Positions 25,846 through 34,866 of a stretch of 64,000 nt of DNA are shown here, one piece after another; the stretch's first letter is position 1, and the number at the start of each line of letters is the position of its first letter. Below the pieces are notes generated by a model, which made no database searches, was not told the origin of the DNA, and saw only the letters and a program-made list of their open reading frames with translations. Both the position numbers and the translations under genes were made by a program. Source of the DNA: an uncultured Desulfobulbaceae bacterium (GTDB lineage: Bacteria > Desulfobacterota > Desulfobulbia > Desulfobulbales > Desulfobulbaceae); NCBI GenBank assembly GCA_947259225.1, contig CAMYLK010000011.1:1-64000 (forward strand), given 5' to 3'.

Positions 25846-28485
25846 TTATCTGATATTCCGAAGGATGGGCTGGATAGTTTTATGATACTCCAAAAGTTCG
25901 TTCAGGGGTACATTGAAATTGACGTCCAGTTTGATCGGTTGATCAATTCCGCCCCCCTCTTTTTCACTTAATCTGACAAAAGCATTTTTGTGCGTGTCAA
26001 AACGATATGGAAGAACATCTGTAGGCTTTCCATCAATCTGTAGTTGCAGCAGCAGGTTTTCTTCCTGAGAGGAGATCAGCAGCTTCGCCCAATTATATTG
26101 GAAATCTCGAAGTGCCGCACTCGCAAAAAGCAGTGGAGAGAACTGGGGCACATCAGCAGGGATACCCGCAGCAAGATGTTCACTTTTCTTAATTTCCAAA
26201 GTACCTGTTTCACCCGGAGTCGTGTACAGAAAACCGTCATCGACATAAAAGTTGCCCTCACTGAATCTCACCGGCACCCGGCCGCTTAATTTCCCTCTCC
26301 CTTCTGCCTCGGCAAGACCTAGTTGTGAAAGAATTTCTGCCAGTTCCAGCCTGTCACAAAGAAGAGCCGCCTCGAAATCCTGGTTTTCCTTTTGCAGGCG
26401 GAAAGAACTTGTAAAAATCCGGCCCCCACTCCATCGGCCTGATATTTTTTCAATAAAAAAAGAACCTGGAGACTCCAGCTGAAAATTGCTTTTAATATCT
26501 GTCACCATCAGTTTATTACTGACAAACCTGTCTATTGAAAGCTTCTGTTCCGGAGACGTGGACAGTGTGGGCAGGCCAGGAAATTCAATGTTGAAGCGCA
26601 CTCCCTCTGCTTTCAATTTGGCCTTGGGAACCTCGAAGGTCCCCTCATGAAAGCCTATGCTCAGATTCCCTGCCACTCTGTCGGGATGGACAGTAACCCG
26701 GCCTTTCATGTTCAGCAGGCCGCTTCCTGAAAATGAATCCAGTGCTGGAACAATAGGAATTAAATGTTCCATGGAAACAGGAGTATCGGGTGTACCGAAC
26801 CAGAAATCCCCCAGGGGTAATTTATTGCCGGGAAACCTCAATGTACCGTTCACAACAGCCATGCCTTCAGGAATAAGGCTACCATGCAATTTTCCATTTA
26901 ATGTGATTACATCAGATAACTGCTTCCAGGTCCCATAAAAATTCCCTATTTCTGTATCGCGCAGCAAAATCTTTTGAATTTGCACCACACCAGCACCACT
27001 CTCTTCTTGCAGAGGCCAGCTTACCGGTAATTCGAGATTTATTCCCTTCAGACTCACTTTCTGATCCTCCAGTTCCAGCGATGAATCAGAAAGTTCCAGT
27101 TTACCTGAGAGCGCATAACCTTTCTTTGAATTCTGCTCAAGAAACGTTCCTCCGCCTGTGAGCTGAACCTGAGGAACTGTAAATTGTACTCCTTTTGAAA
27201 TAATCCTCAGGCCATCGCTACGCAGTAACAAGTCAGCGGATAAAAAGGGACTCTGATCCAAATCAAACAACCACTGCGATTCTATGCCAAGGTGGTCAAC
27301 ATTGATACGTAACGCATCCTGCTCAACAATAACCTTCTCCCTGGTGTCGCCCATATTTTTTATGGTAATAATTTTTACCTGAACCTTTTTATCCAGAAAA
27401 GCTCCTTCATGTTTCAACGTGAGAGAGGGAGCCTGGGTCAACTCATATTCCGCACCAATAACTTGACCTGCAGTGGGCTTAACATGAAGATTTCCATGCC
27501 ATTGCAATGTTCCTGCACCATATTTTGCCAGGGCATCAAATTTCGCAGCTGCTTTCAAAGGCCCGTCAATAAACAGCTCACCTGCTTCAAGCAGAAACCC
27601 CTGATCTGAATTTCTCAAAGAAATAACAGGCGGCTGATCCTCAACACCATGTACGGAAAGCTTGTCGAAATTAAACAGGAAATCCTGAAAAAGTGCTTCT
27701 GCCTGCAGGTTTCCGAGAGAAAATGGGGCAACCTGCATATCGGCCAGTATTTTAACATCTACCCGCCCCTCAATATCAACAGAAGCTGGAATCTTCAATA
27801 AAGACTCCCTGGCGAGCCTCTGCAGGTCAATGCTTCCGGCGAGATGACCCGACAATGATTGCTCCCGGGGTAGATAAGAGATATCCGCAGTTACCTCATG
27901 GTCCCCTGAATTAGCGCTGACCTTATACCGAAGAGTGAAGTCCTCTCCCCGATCCTCTTTGTCTTTAACACGATGTGCAGATACGGAAAACGGTAGTGAA
28001 TGCGGACCGCTTTTACTTTGAAAAGTAAAGAAACTGTCGGTGACTTGAATCTGTTCAACAACAAAGAGTAACGGATCCGTACCGGGCTGGTCGTCAGTTT
28101 GACCTGTTTTCTGTTTTACAGGAGGCGCCTGGAGAGTTTTTCTTTGGTGGCCCGGGCGGGCGTAATTGATATGGAGCCCATGAAATAAAAGGCTGTCCAC
28201 CTTCCGTTCCAACAAACCGCTCAATGACCAGTTCGCCTGGATATTACCGGCAGAAATAACGGATCCAAACCCCTGTTTGCCCGATATTTGGAGGGTGCAG
28301 CCATTCAACCCGAGCCGGCAAATGGAAACCTTATACTGTGCAAGACCTGATTTCCGGAGAAAAGAGGGCAGGATGAACTGCTCGGTAACAATGGGAAGCG
28401 AGCAGATTATTACAAGCAGACCTGCAAGGATAAATAAAACCGCAGACAGCCATTTTTTCAGCTTCGCAGATACAGGGGCCGGCAT
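25846..28485 (-). CDS. ydbH: YdbH-like intermembrane lipid transport protein
   Basis: An 879-residue protein with an N-terminal membrane helix (about 12-34, LSAVLFILAGLLVIICSLPIV) and a very long beta-rich periplasmic region containing the YdbH-type core (SMEHLIPIVPALDSFSGSGLL, then GFHEGTFEVPKAKLKAEGV) and the C-terminal segment LDVNFNVPLNELLEY. YdbH belongs to the AsmA/TamB superfamily; with YhdP and TamB it carries phospholipids to the outer membrane in E. coli. It is first of ydbH-ynbE-ydbL and starts 18 bp after the HIT-family gene on the same strand. Sequence identity with enterobacterial YdbH is probably low; the call depends on order and architecture. Confidence 0.82.
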   Translation of the reverse strand: MPAPVSAKLKKWLSAVLFILAGLLVIICSLPIVTEQFILPSFLRKSGLAQYKVSICRLGLNGCTLQISGKQGFGSVISAGNIQANWSLSGLLERKVDSLLFHGLHINYARPGHQRKTLQAPPVKQKTGQTDDQPGTDPLLFVVEQIQVTDSFFTFQSKSGPHSLPFSVSAHRVKDKEDRGEDFTLRYKVSANSGDHEVTADISYLPREQSLSGHLAGSIDLQRLARESLLKIPASVDIEGRVDVKILADMQVAPFSLGNLQAEALFQDFLFNFDKLSVHGVEDQPPVISLRNSDQGFLLEAGELFIDGPLKAAAKFDALAKYGAGTLQWHGNLHVKPTAGQVIGAEYELTQAPSLTLKHEGAFLDKKVQVKIITIKNMGDTREKVIVEQDALRINVDHLGIESQWLFDLDQSPFLSADLLLRSDGLRIISKGVQFTVPQVQLTGGGTFLEQNSKKGYALSGKLELSDSSLELEDQKVSLKGINLELPVSWPLQEESGAGVVQIQKILLRDTEIGNFYGTWKQLSDVITLNGKLHGSLIPEGMAVVNGTLRFPGNKLPLGDFWFGTPDTPVSMEHLIPIVPALDSFSGSGLLNMKGRVTVHPDRVAGNLSIGFHEGTFEVPKAKLKAEGVRFNIEFPGLPTLSTSPEQKLSIDRFVSNKLMVTDIKSNFQLESPGSFFIEKISGRWSGGRIFTSSFRLQKENQDFEAALLCDRLELAEILSQLGLAEAEGRGKLSGRVPVRFSEGNFYVDDGFLYTTPGETGTLEIKKSEHLAAGIPADVPQFSPLLFASAALRDFQYNWAKLLISSQEENLLLQLQIDGKPTDVLPYRFDTHKNAFVRLSEKEGGGIDQPIKLDVNFNVPLNELLEYHKTIQPILRNIR

Positions 28486-28503
28486 ATGGAGACCGAGACC
28501 CTA

Positions 28504-28845
28504 TCAACCGGGAGGCCAGGACATCGCGCGCCCGCCAAGAAAATGCAGGTGTATGTGAAATACTGTCTGACCGGATTCCTCGCCGTTATTAACCACAACT
28601 CGAAAATGTTCAATCCCTTCCTGCCTGGCTATCTCTCCACCGATACGCATTGCTTTGCCAATCAGCAGTTCGTCTTCGGGTGTGATGCCCGACGGACCGC
28701 TGATATGTTTTTTAGGAATGACCAGAAAGTGTACAGGTGCCTGCGGAGCGATATCACGAAATGCCAGGATCTCATCATCTTCATATATTTTATCAGCAGG
28801 AATCTCCCCTTTGAGTATTTTGCAGAACAGGCAATTGTCTGACAT
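28504..28845 (-). CDS. HIT-family nucleotide hydrolase (HinT-like)
   Basis: A 113-residue protein covering the complete HIT fold, with an N-terminal CLFCKILKGEIPADKIYED typical of HinT and the catalytic histidine triad HIHLHFLGGR near the end. HinT-type enzymes hydrolyse adenosine 5'-phosphoramidates and acyl-adenylates in the cytoplasm. It lies directly upstream of ydbH; this linkage may only reflect shared transcription. The first residues carry a CxxC pair that can bind zinc. Confidence 0.92.
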   Translation of the reverse strand: MSDNCLFCKILKGEIPADKIYEDDEILAFRDIAPQAPVHFLVIPKKHISGPSGITPEDELLIGKAMRIGGEIARQEGIEHFRVVVNNGEESGQTVFHIHLHFLGGRAMSWPPG

Positions 28846-28909
28846 AAATCATCCTCCGGTTATTTTATTTTATAATGTATGAAAACAATACTTAAAGCGC
28901 TTTACGAAT

Positions 28910-29554
28910 TCAATTTGTTTTACTCAGCTTCGGGACCATTTTCAGGACAAGTTGCGACTTTGATATCTGGATGTCAACGGGCTCCATTGCAACGGAAAAT
29001 TGCCGCTGTCCTATCTTTGTCTGCATGCCCTGCAGGTTGGAAAAAGAAACCGGGTACTCCCTGTTGTTAAGTAATGCCAGAATCGGCAAAACCTTGTTTC
29101 CCTGTTCCTGGGATGTGCCCTTAACCGGCTCGGCAAAATGCGGAGTGACATAAAGTTTCTTTTCCTTCTGATCAAAGCGAAAGGTAAGATCACAGGTCAC
29201 CGGAAGCTGTACCTCACCAACCTTGAATCTTAAATCCTGATCACCGATCCTGGTATTTAAGACAATATCTTTACCCAGGATCAGGCCATGTACCTGTGCA
29301 CTGTTATCACCCAGCTCGAACCGGTCAATTGAATCCAGGACCAGGTTTCCCTCCATATGCTCATTCCGGGGGCCGATGTCGACAGGGAGAATTTTTTGAA
29401 TCGATTGCCTGATCACCTCTTCCGGCAGTGTGATTGTCACATAGTCCTGACTTGCATGGCATCTGAAAGCAAACAACACCATGATCGCCAGGCAAATTAA
29501 TTTAAAATTTTTCAAGAACAGTGTATTTATATTCATTTTGATTTTAGAATTCAT
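28910..29554 (-). CDS. Exported protein of unknown function (YceB-like layout)
   Basis: A 214-residue protein with a signal sequence (about 14-34, ending FRCHA). The mature domain begins with VTITLPEEVIRQSIQKILPVD and continues with alternating beta strands; this opening helix plus beta sandwich layout resembles YceB/DUF1439 lipid-binding-type proteins, but I would not assign a family. Its first codons overlap the stop of the membrane protein gene at 29551 by 4 bp, so the pair is translationally coupled. The neighbourhood of lipid-transport genes would fit an envelope role, which is inference. Confidence 0.65.
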   Translation of the reverse strand: MNSKIKMNINTLFLKNFKLICLAIMVLFAFRCHASQDYVTITLPEEVIRQSIQKILPVDIGPRNEHMEGNLVLDSIDRFELGDNSAQVHGLILGKDIVLNTRIGDQDLRFKVGEVQLPVTCDLTFRFDQKEKKLYVTPHFAEPVKGTSQEQGNKVLPILALLNNREYPVSFSNLQGMQTKIGQRQFSVAMEPVDIQISKSQLVLKMVPKLSKTN

Positions 29555-30450
29555 GGGTGAGGGACCTCTATAGTAATGCGTTTTCTGGCCATTGCAATAA
29601 GCCAGATCAGCACTATGATGGAAAGGGCTGTTATGCTGGCGATATCTCTGAAAATACTATGCGCATGAAAAGATGTCACTTCAAGAGTTTCCACATCAAC
29701 AAAATCTCCTCTGACTGAAATTTTGCCATCCTTTAGGGGAAGGTTACCCTTGACCTTCAGTCTCTCTCCGGAAAAAATTCGGGCCGTATTGTCATTACTT
29801 CGAAACACCGCTCTATCAAATTCTATATATTTACCTGGACGTTCCTCCTTATTACGCAATGTTGCAACATAATGATTATTTTCTGTTTCCGGCCCCTGCA
29901 AAATCGGAAAAGGAAGGACAAAGTATGATATAATAATCAACAAGGCTGTAATCCGGTTCTTCTTCATACCTGAGAGTTTTACCGGTTTATTCCTGTCCAT
30001 ATATCCGAAATAAATCAATGCTCCCAGTCCCAGGCCAGACAAAAGAATAATAGCTCTGTTTTCCGGCCAGAGAAGTGAAAAGCTTGTCATTTGCCATGAT
30101 ACCGGTGCCAGGAAATGAACTCCATTCGCCCATTTGATCTGCATGGCATCCAGCAGAAGGTGTAATAGACAGTTAAGTGATAACAGGAGAAATACCCCTC
30201 CTCTGTTGCTTGCCAGGATGCTCAATGCGAGACAGAGGAGCAGACAGAAGAACAGCGACGCCTGAATAATAGTATAGATTCGCAGGTCAATAAGATTTAT
30301 GTTTGAAAAAATAGCGGGAATTATTCGTTGCAAAATCCATGGAATATCTGGAATGATACAACCAATGGCTATCCATTTGGTGTCAGCTTCCCGAAACAAG
30401 ACTTGACTTGCCGGAGTCTGTATGCAGAGATGAACTAAGGTGTTTGGCAC
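29551..30450 (-). CDS. Multi-pass membrane protein related to DUF457/YdjM putative metal-dependent hydrolases
   Basis: A 299-residue protein with about five membrane helices. It opens MPNTLVHLCIQTPASQ and has GCIIPDIPWI and a later LLHLLLDAMQIKWANGVHFL, giving the H...D and H...D pattern of the YdjM/DUF457 group of inner-membrane putative hydrolases. A soluble beta-rich loop of about 80 residues (about 190-265) precedes the last helix, an addition not usual for that family. It is coupled by a 4-bp overlap to the exported protein gene at 28910. Catalytic function has not been shown for this family. Confidence 0.65.
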   Translation of the reverse strand: MPNTLVHLCIQTPASQVLFREADTKWIAIGCIIPDIPWILQRIIPAIFSNINLIDLRIYTIIQASLFFCLLLCLALSILASNRGGVFLLLSLNCLLHLLLDAMQIKWANGVHFLAPVSWQMTSFSLLWPENRAIILLSGLGLGALIYFGYMDRNKPVKLSGMKKNRITALLIIISYFVLPFPILQGPETENNHYVATLRNKEERPGKYIEFDRAVFRSNDNTARIFSGERLKVKGNLPLKDGKISVRGDFVDVETLEVTSFHAHSIFRDIASITALSIIVLIWLIAMARKRITIEVPHP

Positions 30451-30514
30451 GTTTATACTTTTCAGAAATTAACAGAATGTTTTTCGTATAACTTTACTGG
30501 TTCCAAAAAATCAC

Positions 30515-31906
30515 GTGAATCCTGCAAAAAAATCCCAACAGAAGAGTGGTGGATCCCCATTCCGCCTCACAGTTGATTCAGAAGCCTGTCTTGAAGGAGC
30601 CACCGAGACACAGAAGGCCATTATCAGGCAAAAACTCACTATTATCAACCCCAAATATCAGGCTGCCAAACGATACAGCCGATGGATCGGGAAAAAACTC
30701 AAGCCCAAACTGTATTTCTTCAATGACTGGAAAGATCGGCTTTATTTCCCCCGCGGTTTCATCAACCAGGCTATCCAACTCTGCGAACAGGTAAGCGGTA
30801 CCCGGCCCCAGGTCATTGATAATCGACAGCGCCTCACTGAAATAGACCTCTCGTTCCGGGGCACACTTCGTCCGTACCAGCAAGAAGCCGTAGAGGGCGT
30901 GACAAAACATTCTTTCGGTGTACTCGAAGCTGGAACAGGTTCTGGTAAAACAGTCATGGCTCTTGACATAATTGCTAAACGGAGACAGCCGACCCTGATC
31001 ATTGTTCATAACAAGGAACTCCTCCATCAATGGCGTGAAAGAATTGTTCAGTTTCTTGATATTGAGGCTGGGCAGGCTGGAGACGGCAAGTTCGATATTC
31101 TTCCTGTCACTGTTGCCATTGTCAATACCGCTCGTAAGCACCTGGACAACCTTCCTTCGCAATTCGGCCAGATCATCGTTGACGAATGTCATCGGGTACC
31201 GGCCAGCCTGTTTACAGATGTAGTCAGCAGTTTTGACAGTTATTTCATGTTGGGCCTTTCTGCGACAGCTTTTCGGCGGGAGGACGGCATGACGCAACTC
31301 ATATACACGTATATGGGAGACCGGCTCCATACAGTCAATTCCAGGGTACTCGAGGAAAGCGGTGCCGTGGTCCGTCCTGATTTTGATCAGAGGCCGACTG
31401 AATTCAAGTTTTTTTTTCGAGGAGACTATGCAAAACTTGTCAAGTCTCTGGCTAAAAACGATAATCGGAACACCCAGATAGCAAACGATGTGGCAGATAT
31501 AGTCAAAGGAGGGCATGAGGGAACAGTCCTGGTAGTTTCGGACAGAGTCGCCCACTGTACAGTGCTGCAGCAGAAACTGGAAGAGCAGAACGTGGAATCG
31601 GCACTTCTGACAGGCAGAGTTCCGGCAGATGAAAGAACACAGATTGTAGAGGATGTAAAAAATGGAAACATAAGGGTCCTTATTTCCACCCTCCAGCTCA
31701 TTGGAGAAGGATTTGACTGCCCGGGCCTGAATACTCTTGTACTCTCGACCCCTATCAAATTCGAGGGCCGCCTACTTCAGGTTGCGGGCCGGATCATGCG
31801 GCCCGCGGAAAGCAAAAAGGCACAGATTATAGACTACGTTGATATTCATGTGCCCCTGCTGCGCAAATCCGCCGCTGCCCGCCGCAGAGTTTTTGAAAGG
31901 TGGTAG
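30515..31906 (+). CDS. DEAD/DEAH-type superfamily 2 helicase (SSL2/XPB-like)
   Basis: A 463-residue helicase. An N-terminal region of about 110 residues (KAIIRQKLTIINPKYQAAKR) precedes the Q-region RPYQQEAVEG, Walker A EAGTGSGKTV (about 145), Walker B DECH (about 227), SAT motif LGLSATAFRRE and a C-terminal helicase domain with the arginine motif QVAGRIMRP. It is smaller than restriction or UvrB-type helicases and matches stand-alone SSL2-like helicases of bacteria and phages. The start is a GTG at 30515 and has no strong ribosome site. No restriction or defence partner is adjacent; it is divergent from the YdjM-like gene. Confidence 0.88.
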   Translation: MNPAKKSQQKSGGSPFRLTVDSEACLEGATETQKAIIRQKLTIINPKYQAAKRYSRWIGKKLKPKLYFFNDWKDRLYFPRGFINQAIQLCEQVSGTRPQVIDNRQRLTEIDLSFRGTLRPYQQEAVEGVTKHSFGVLEAGTGSGKTVMALDIIAKRRQPTLIIVHNKELLHQWRERIVQFLDIEAGQAGDGKFDILPVTVAIVNTARKHLDNLPSQFGQIIVDECHRVPASLFTDVVSSFDSYFMLGLSATAFRREDGMTQLIYTYMGDRLHTVNSRVLEESGAVVRPDFDQRPTEFKFFFRGDYAKLVKSLAKNDNRNTQIANDVADIVKGGHEGTVLVVSDRVAHCTVLQQKLEEQNVESALLTGRVPADERTQIVEDVKNGNIRVLISTLQLIGEGFDCPGLNTLVLSTPIKFEGRLLQVAGRIMRPAESKKAQIIDYVDIHVPLLRKSAAARRRVFERW

Positions 31907-32067
31907 AGGTCCTTCCCCATGCAGCGCTATATAACCCGGGAACACTCGAACGAAGATATCAGGACACTTATTTTATCCTGTAATCTTTACTGTGCTTTTC
32001 AAAAAGCATATAATTGATTCCATCTCTCATTTTTAATCAGGTATTAATTTAGACAACAAAATATATT

Positions 32068-33069
32068 ATGTATCTAAAACAGTTCCCCTATTTTATTGCG
32101 TTAATTCTTCTCGCCGGATGTGTACAGACGACTGCTGAGAACATTGGTTCCTCCCTCAAATATCATGTCCAGGGAAGGCATTATATGCAAACCCGCAATT
32201 ATGCTAAAGGAGAAGCTCTATTCCGCCAGGCGATAAAGGAGAGCCCGGCAAATGCACAGGCCAACTATTACCTTGGACGTTTTCTCCTTGCAGAAAAAAA
32301 GAAAAAAGAAGCGCTGCCTTATTTGGAGAATGCTGTTTCTCTTGATTCCCAGGATGCAGATTATAACTTCTGGCTGGGTATTGCCTATGGAGAAAACGGG
32401 GACAGAAAGAAAGAGAGACAAAGCTATAACAAAGCACTTGCGCTTGAACCTAAACATCTTCAGTCCCTGATCTATCTTGGTCACAGTCAACTGAAAAGCA
32501 AGGAATACAAAGCAGCCCTGGCCACATATGAAAAAGCTATGAAAATCTGGCCGTCCAGTCCGTCCGCCCTGTATAACAGGGCTCTTATCATGAAAACTTT
32601 GGGTCGAACTCCTGAAGAAAAGCTTGCCTGGCTTGAATACCTTTCCCTCTACCCCGCTGGAGGGCTTGCCCGTCGGGCAACACATCATTTGAATATGCTT
32701 TCCGATTTCTCCTACCGCAACCATACTCTGGGAGCACGGACTGTCACTCTTGCTAAAATCAATTTCAAACCATTCAAGGCCGAGTTGGATTCAAGCTCAT
32801 ACCCTTCTCTCAAACTGGTTGGTGCTACTGTTACAAATATGGGCAAAGGGACTCTACAGGTGATAGTTTACCAGAAGAACAACAAGAAGCTGGCCAGGAA
32901 AAAAGCTGTAAATATAAAAAAATATCTGCAGAAAACATTTCCGGACCTCAAAGGTAAACGTATCGGCATCAGCTGGTTTTCCGAACCCGAAAAATTCAAA
33001 ATTTCCGCGAAAAAACTGCGATCAGATGAATCAGTACGTTTTTTTCTGAGTGACCTGAAAAAAAAGTAA
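32068..33069 (+). CDS. TPR lipoprotein, paralogue of the gene at 33727
   Basis: A 333-residue lipoprotein with lipobox LLAGC at about residue 17. At least five tetratricopeptide repeats cover about 35-215 (YYLGRFLLAEKKKKEALPYL; YLGHSQLKSKEYKAALATYE). The last 120 residues have a beta/alpha domain ending in GISWFSEPEKF. The same order and the same final motif (ISWFGQPEKV) occur in the gene at 33727, so the two are tandem paralogues, one lipid-anchored and one attached by a membrane helix. It lies 107 bp upstream of the ECF sigma gene and is likely part of the same system. The C-terminal domain might bind a polymer or peptide; that is inference. Confidence 0.75.
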   Translation: MYLKQFPYFIALILLAGCVQTTAENIGSSLKYHVQGRHYMQTRNYAKGEALFRQAIKESPANAQANYYLGRFLLAEKKKKEALPYLENAVSLDSQDADYNFWLGIAYGENGDRKKERQSYNKALALEPKHLQSLIYLGHSQLKSKEYKAALATYEKAMKIWPSSPSALYNRALIMKTLGRTPEEKLAWLEYLSLYPAGGLARRATHHLNMLSDFSYRNHTLGARTVTLAKINFKPFKAELDSSSYPSLKLVGATVTNMGKGTLQVIVYQKNNKKLARKKAVNIKKYLQKTFPDLKGKRIGISWFSEPEKFKISAKKLRSDESVRFFLSDLKKK

Positions 33070-33175
33070 TCCTACATTTTTCATTTCTCCAACTTTCATG
33101 CAAACTCACCTGCTTTTTACAAAAAATGTGACCTCCTTTACCCGCAAGCGTATATATGAGTAGAAGAATAGTATA

Positions 33176-33730
33176 ATGGAGAAATCTGACGAAGATATTG
33201 TAAGCCAGGTTCTGGGTGGCAATAAACAGGCGTACGCTGTTCTTATTCAGCGTTATCAGAAACAGATTTTCAACCTGATGTATCGGTATAGCTGTTCAGA
33301 CCATGATGCTGCCGATCTTACACAGGAGGCTTTTCTCCGTGCTTATGAGAAACTTGGCAGCTTCAAACCCGGTAACAGTTTTTTTTCGTGGTTGTATACA
33401 CTTGCTGTTAACAAGGCTCATGACTGGAACAGGAAACAAAACAGGCAGAAAAATAATCTGAGAGAGCTGCAAAACCTGACACCTGAACCCGTGAAAACAG
33501 GTTCCAGACAGGAAAAAACAATTCAACACAGAGAAGAAGTGATTCAGCTGCAAAGAGCTATGCAAAAATTACATGATGATACCCGGGAAATACTGATGCT
33601 TCGTTTTCAACATGACTGTTCCGTCAAAGTAGTGGCTGAAATATTTTCAATAAGTGAAAGTGCAGTCAAAATGAGAACGTCAAGGGGACTGAAGCAGTTG
33701 CAGGATCTCATGCCAGGTGAAAACGTATGA
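33176..33730 (+). CDS. ECF-type RNA polymerase sigma factor
   Basis: A 184-residue sigma-70 family protein with region 2 (AVLIQRYQKQIFNLMYRYSC, DHDAADLTQEAFLRAYEKLGSF) and region 4 (AMQKLHDDTREILMLRFQHD, then VAEIFSISESAVKMRTSRGL). There is no region 1 or 3, as in extracytoplasmic-function factors. The stop overlaps the start of the next gene (ATGA, 33727-33730), the standard coupling of a sigma factor with its anti-sigma. It should direct transcription of envelope genes, probably including its own operon. No promoter consensus could be deduced. Confidence 0.92.
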   Translation: MEKSDEDIVSQVLGGNKQAYAVLIQRYQKQIFNLMYRYSCSDHDAADLTQEAFLRAYEKLGSFKPGNSFFSWLYTLAVNKAHDWNRKQNRQKNNLRELQNLTPEPVKTGSRQEKTIQHREEVIQLQRAMQKLHDDTREILMLRFQHDCSVKVVAEIFSISESAVKMRTSRGLKQLQDLMPGENV

Positions 33731-34866
33731 AACATGATCGGATCAATGAACACCAGCTCCAGGAAATGATCCAGGCTCTTCCCGAGAAGGATGTTCCTGC
33801 CGGGCTGACGGAACGAATTATGACAGAAATCTATTCACCAAAACAATCGTTTGGCCAAAAGATTTCGAATTTATTGACCGGCTCTTTTGCTTTCAACGTG
33901 CAACCATTGCGGCTTGCAGGCGCATTAAGCCTCCTGGCGTTTGTTTTCTGGATAGGTTTGACCCTTGGCGGCCATACGACTGCTCCGGTCGATTCTGCAC
34001 AAAATATTTCTAACCGCCTGATAATTGAACCTGAAAATGGTGAGGCCAATTTTTTAATCGGCAGGGGACTTCTTGCTGCGGGCCAATGGGAACAAGCTGT
34101 GCCATACCTGCAACAGGCTTCACTCCTCGTGCCGAAAAATCCTGAATATGCCCTGTGGGAAGGTGTTGCTCTAGGTAAGCTTGGCAACAAGTCAGGGGAG
34201 CTGGAGAAATACAAAAAAACAGTTGACCGGCACCCTTCGTACGTTCCTGCCCGCCTTTACCTCGGTCACACTCTCCTTGAAAACAGGCAACCCGAAGCTG
34301 CCCTGGTAGAATACAACCAGGTGCTTGCCCTGGCACCAGATGCCGGGACTGCCCTCTATAACCGTGCCCTGGCCTACCAATTGCTCGGGCAGAAAGAACA
34401 GGAAGCTGCTGCCTGGAGGGAATATCTCCAGCTGCATAGAACAGGAACCTGGGCATACCGTGCAGTGGAGCATCTCAATGAGATTGGAGATTTCACCTTT
34501 CGCAGCTATCAGATCGGTTTTCGAAGAATTATATCCAACCAGGAACTGTTACTTGGCACTGATTCCACTGCCCGGCAGCGTGAAATTGATTTTTTGGCTG
34601 ATTCCTTCAGGCAGGCAACAGGAAATGTGCTGAACATCATTGTTTTTCAGGCAGGCAACACATCCCTTGCCGGCAAGCATGCCAGAGATCTTAAGTATAG
34701 CCTGAGTGACCACCTTAACGGCACTCTCAGCAAAAATGTGAATATCAGCTGGTTCGGCCAGCCGGAAAAAGTACGTTCTGCATCGGGAAAAGAATTTCCG
34801 CTCCAGAAGAGTCTTCTCATATTCAGCAAACCCCAGACTCAAAATCCAGAGGAGAAAACGATATGA
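33727..34866 (+). CDS. Putative anti-sigma factor with membrane helix and periplasmic TPR domain
   Basis: A 379-residue protein. The cytoplasmic part (1-58) includes NEHQLQEMIQALPEKDVPAGLTERIM, a pattern seen in anti-sigma N-termini, followed by one membrane helix (about 61-80, LAGALSLLAFVFWIGLTLGG). About five TPR units follow (110-260), then a C-terminal domain with ISWFGQPEKV. Most of the periplasmic part is homologous to the lipoprotein at 32068. The overlap with the sigma gene by 4 bp on one side and with the repeat-protein gene by 4 bp on the other indicates a three-gene operon. The role as anti-sigma is inferred from position and topology; no zinc-binding H-x3-C-x2-C motif is present. 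Confidence 0.72.
   Translation: MKHDRINEHQLQEMIQALPEKDVPAGLTERIMTEIYSPKQSFGQKISNLLTGSFAFNVQPLRLAGALSLLAFVFWIGLTLGGHTTAPVDSAQNISNRLIIEPENGEANFLIGRGLLAAGQWEQAVPYLQQASLLVPKNPEYALWEGVALGKLGNKSGELEKYKKTVDRHPSYVPARLYLGHTLLENRQPEAALVEYNQVLALAPDAGTALYNRALAYQLLGQKEQEAAAWREYLQLHRTGTWAYRAVEHLNEIGDFTFRSYQIGFRRIISNQELLLGTDSTARQREIDFLADSFRQATGNVLNIIVFQAGNTSLAGKHARDLKYSLSDHLNGTLSKNVNISWFGQPEKVRSASGKEFPLQKSLLIFSKPQTQNPEEKTI

Noticed and set aside
30515-31906. SSL2-like helicase considered as part of a defence island
   Set aside because: No nuclease, methylase or other defence partner is adjacent, and the gene stands between ordinary envelope genes.
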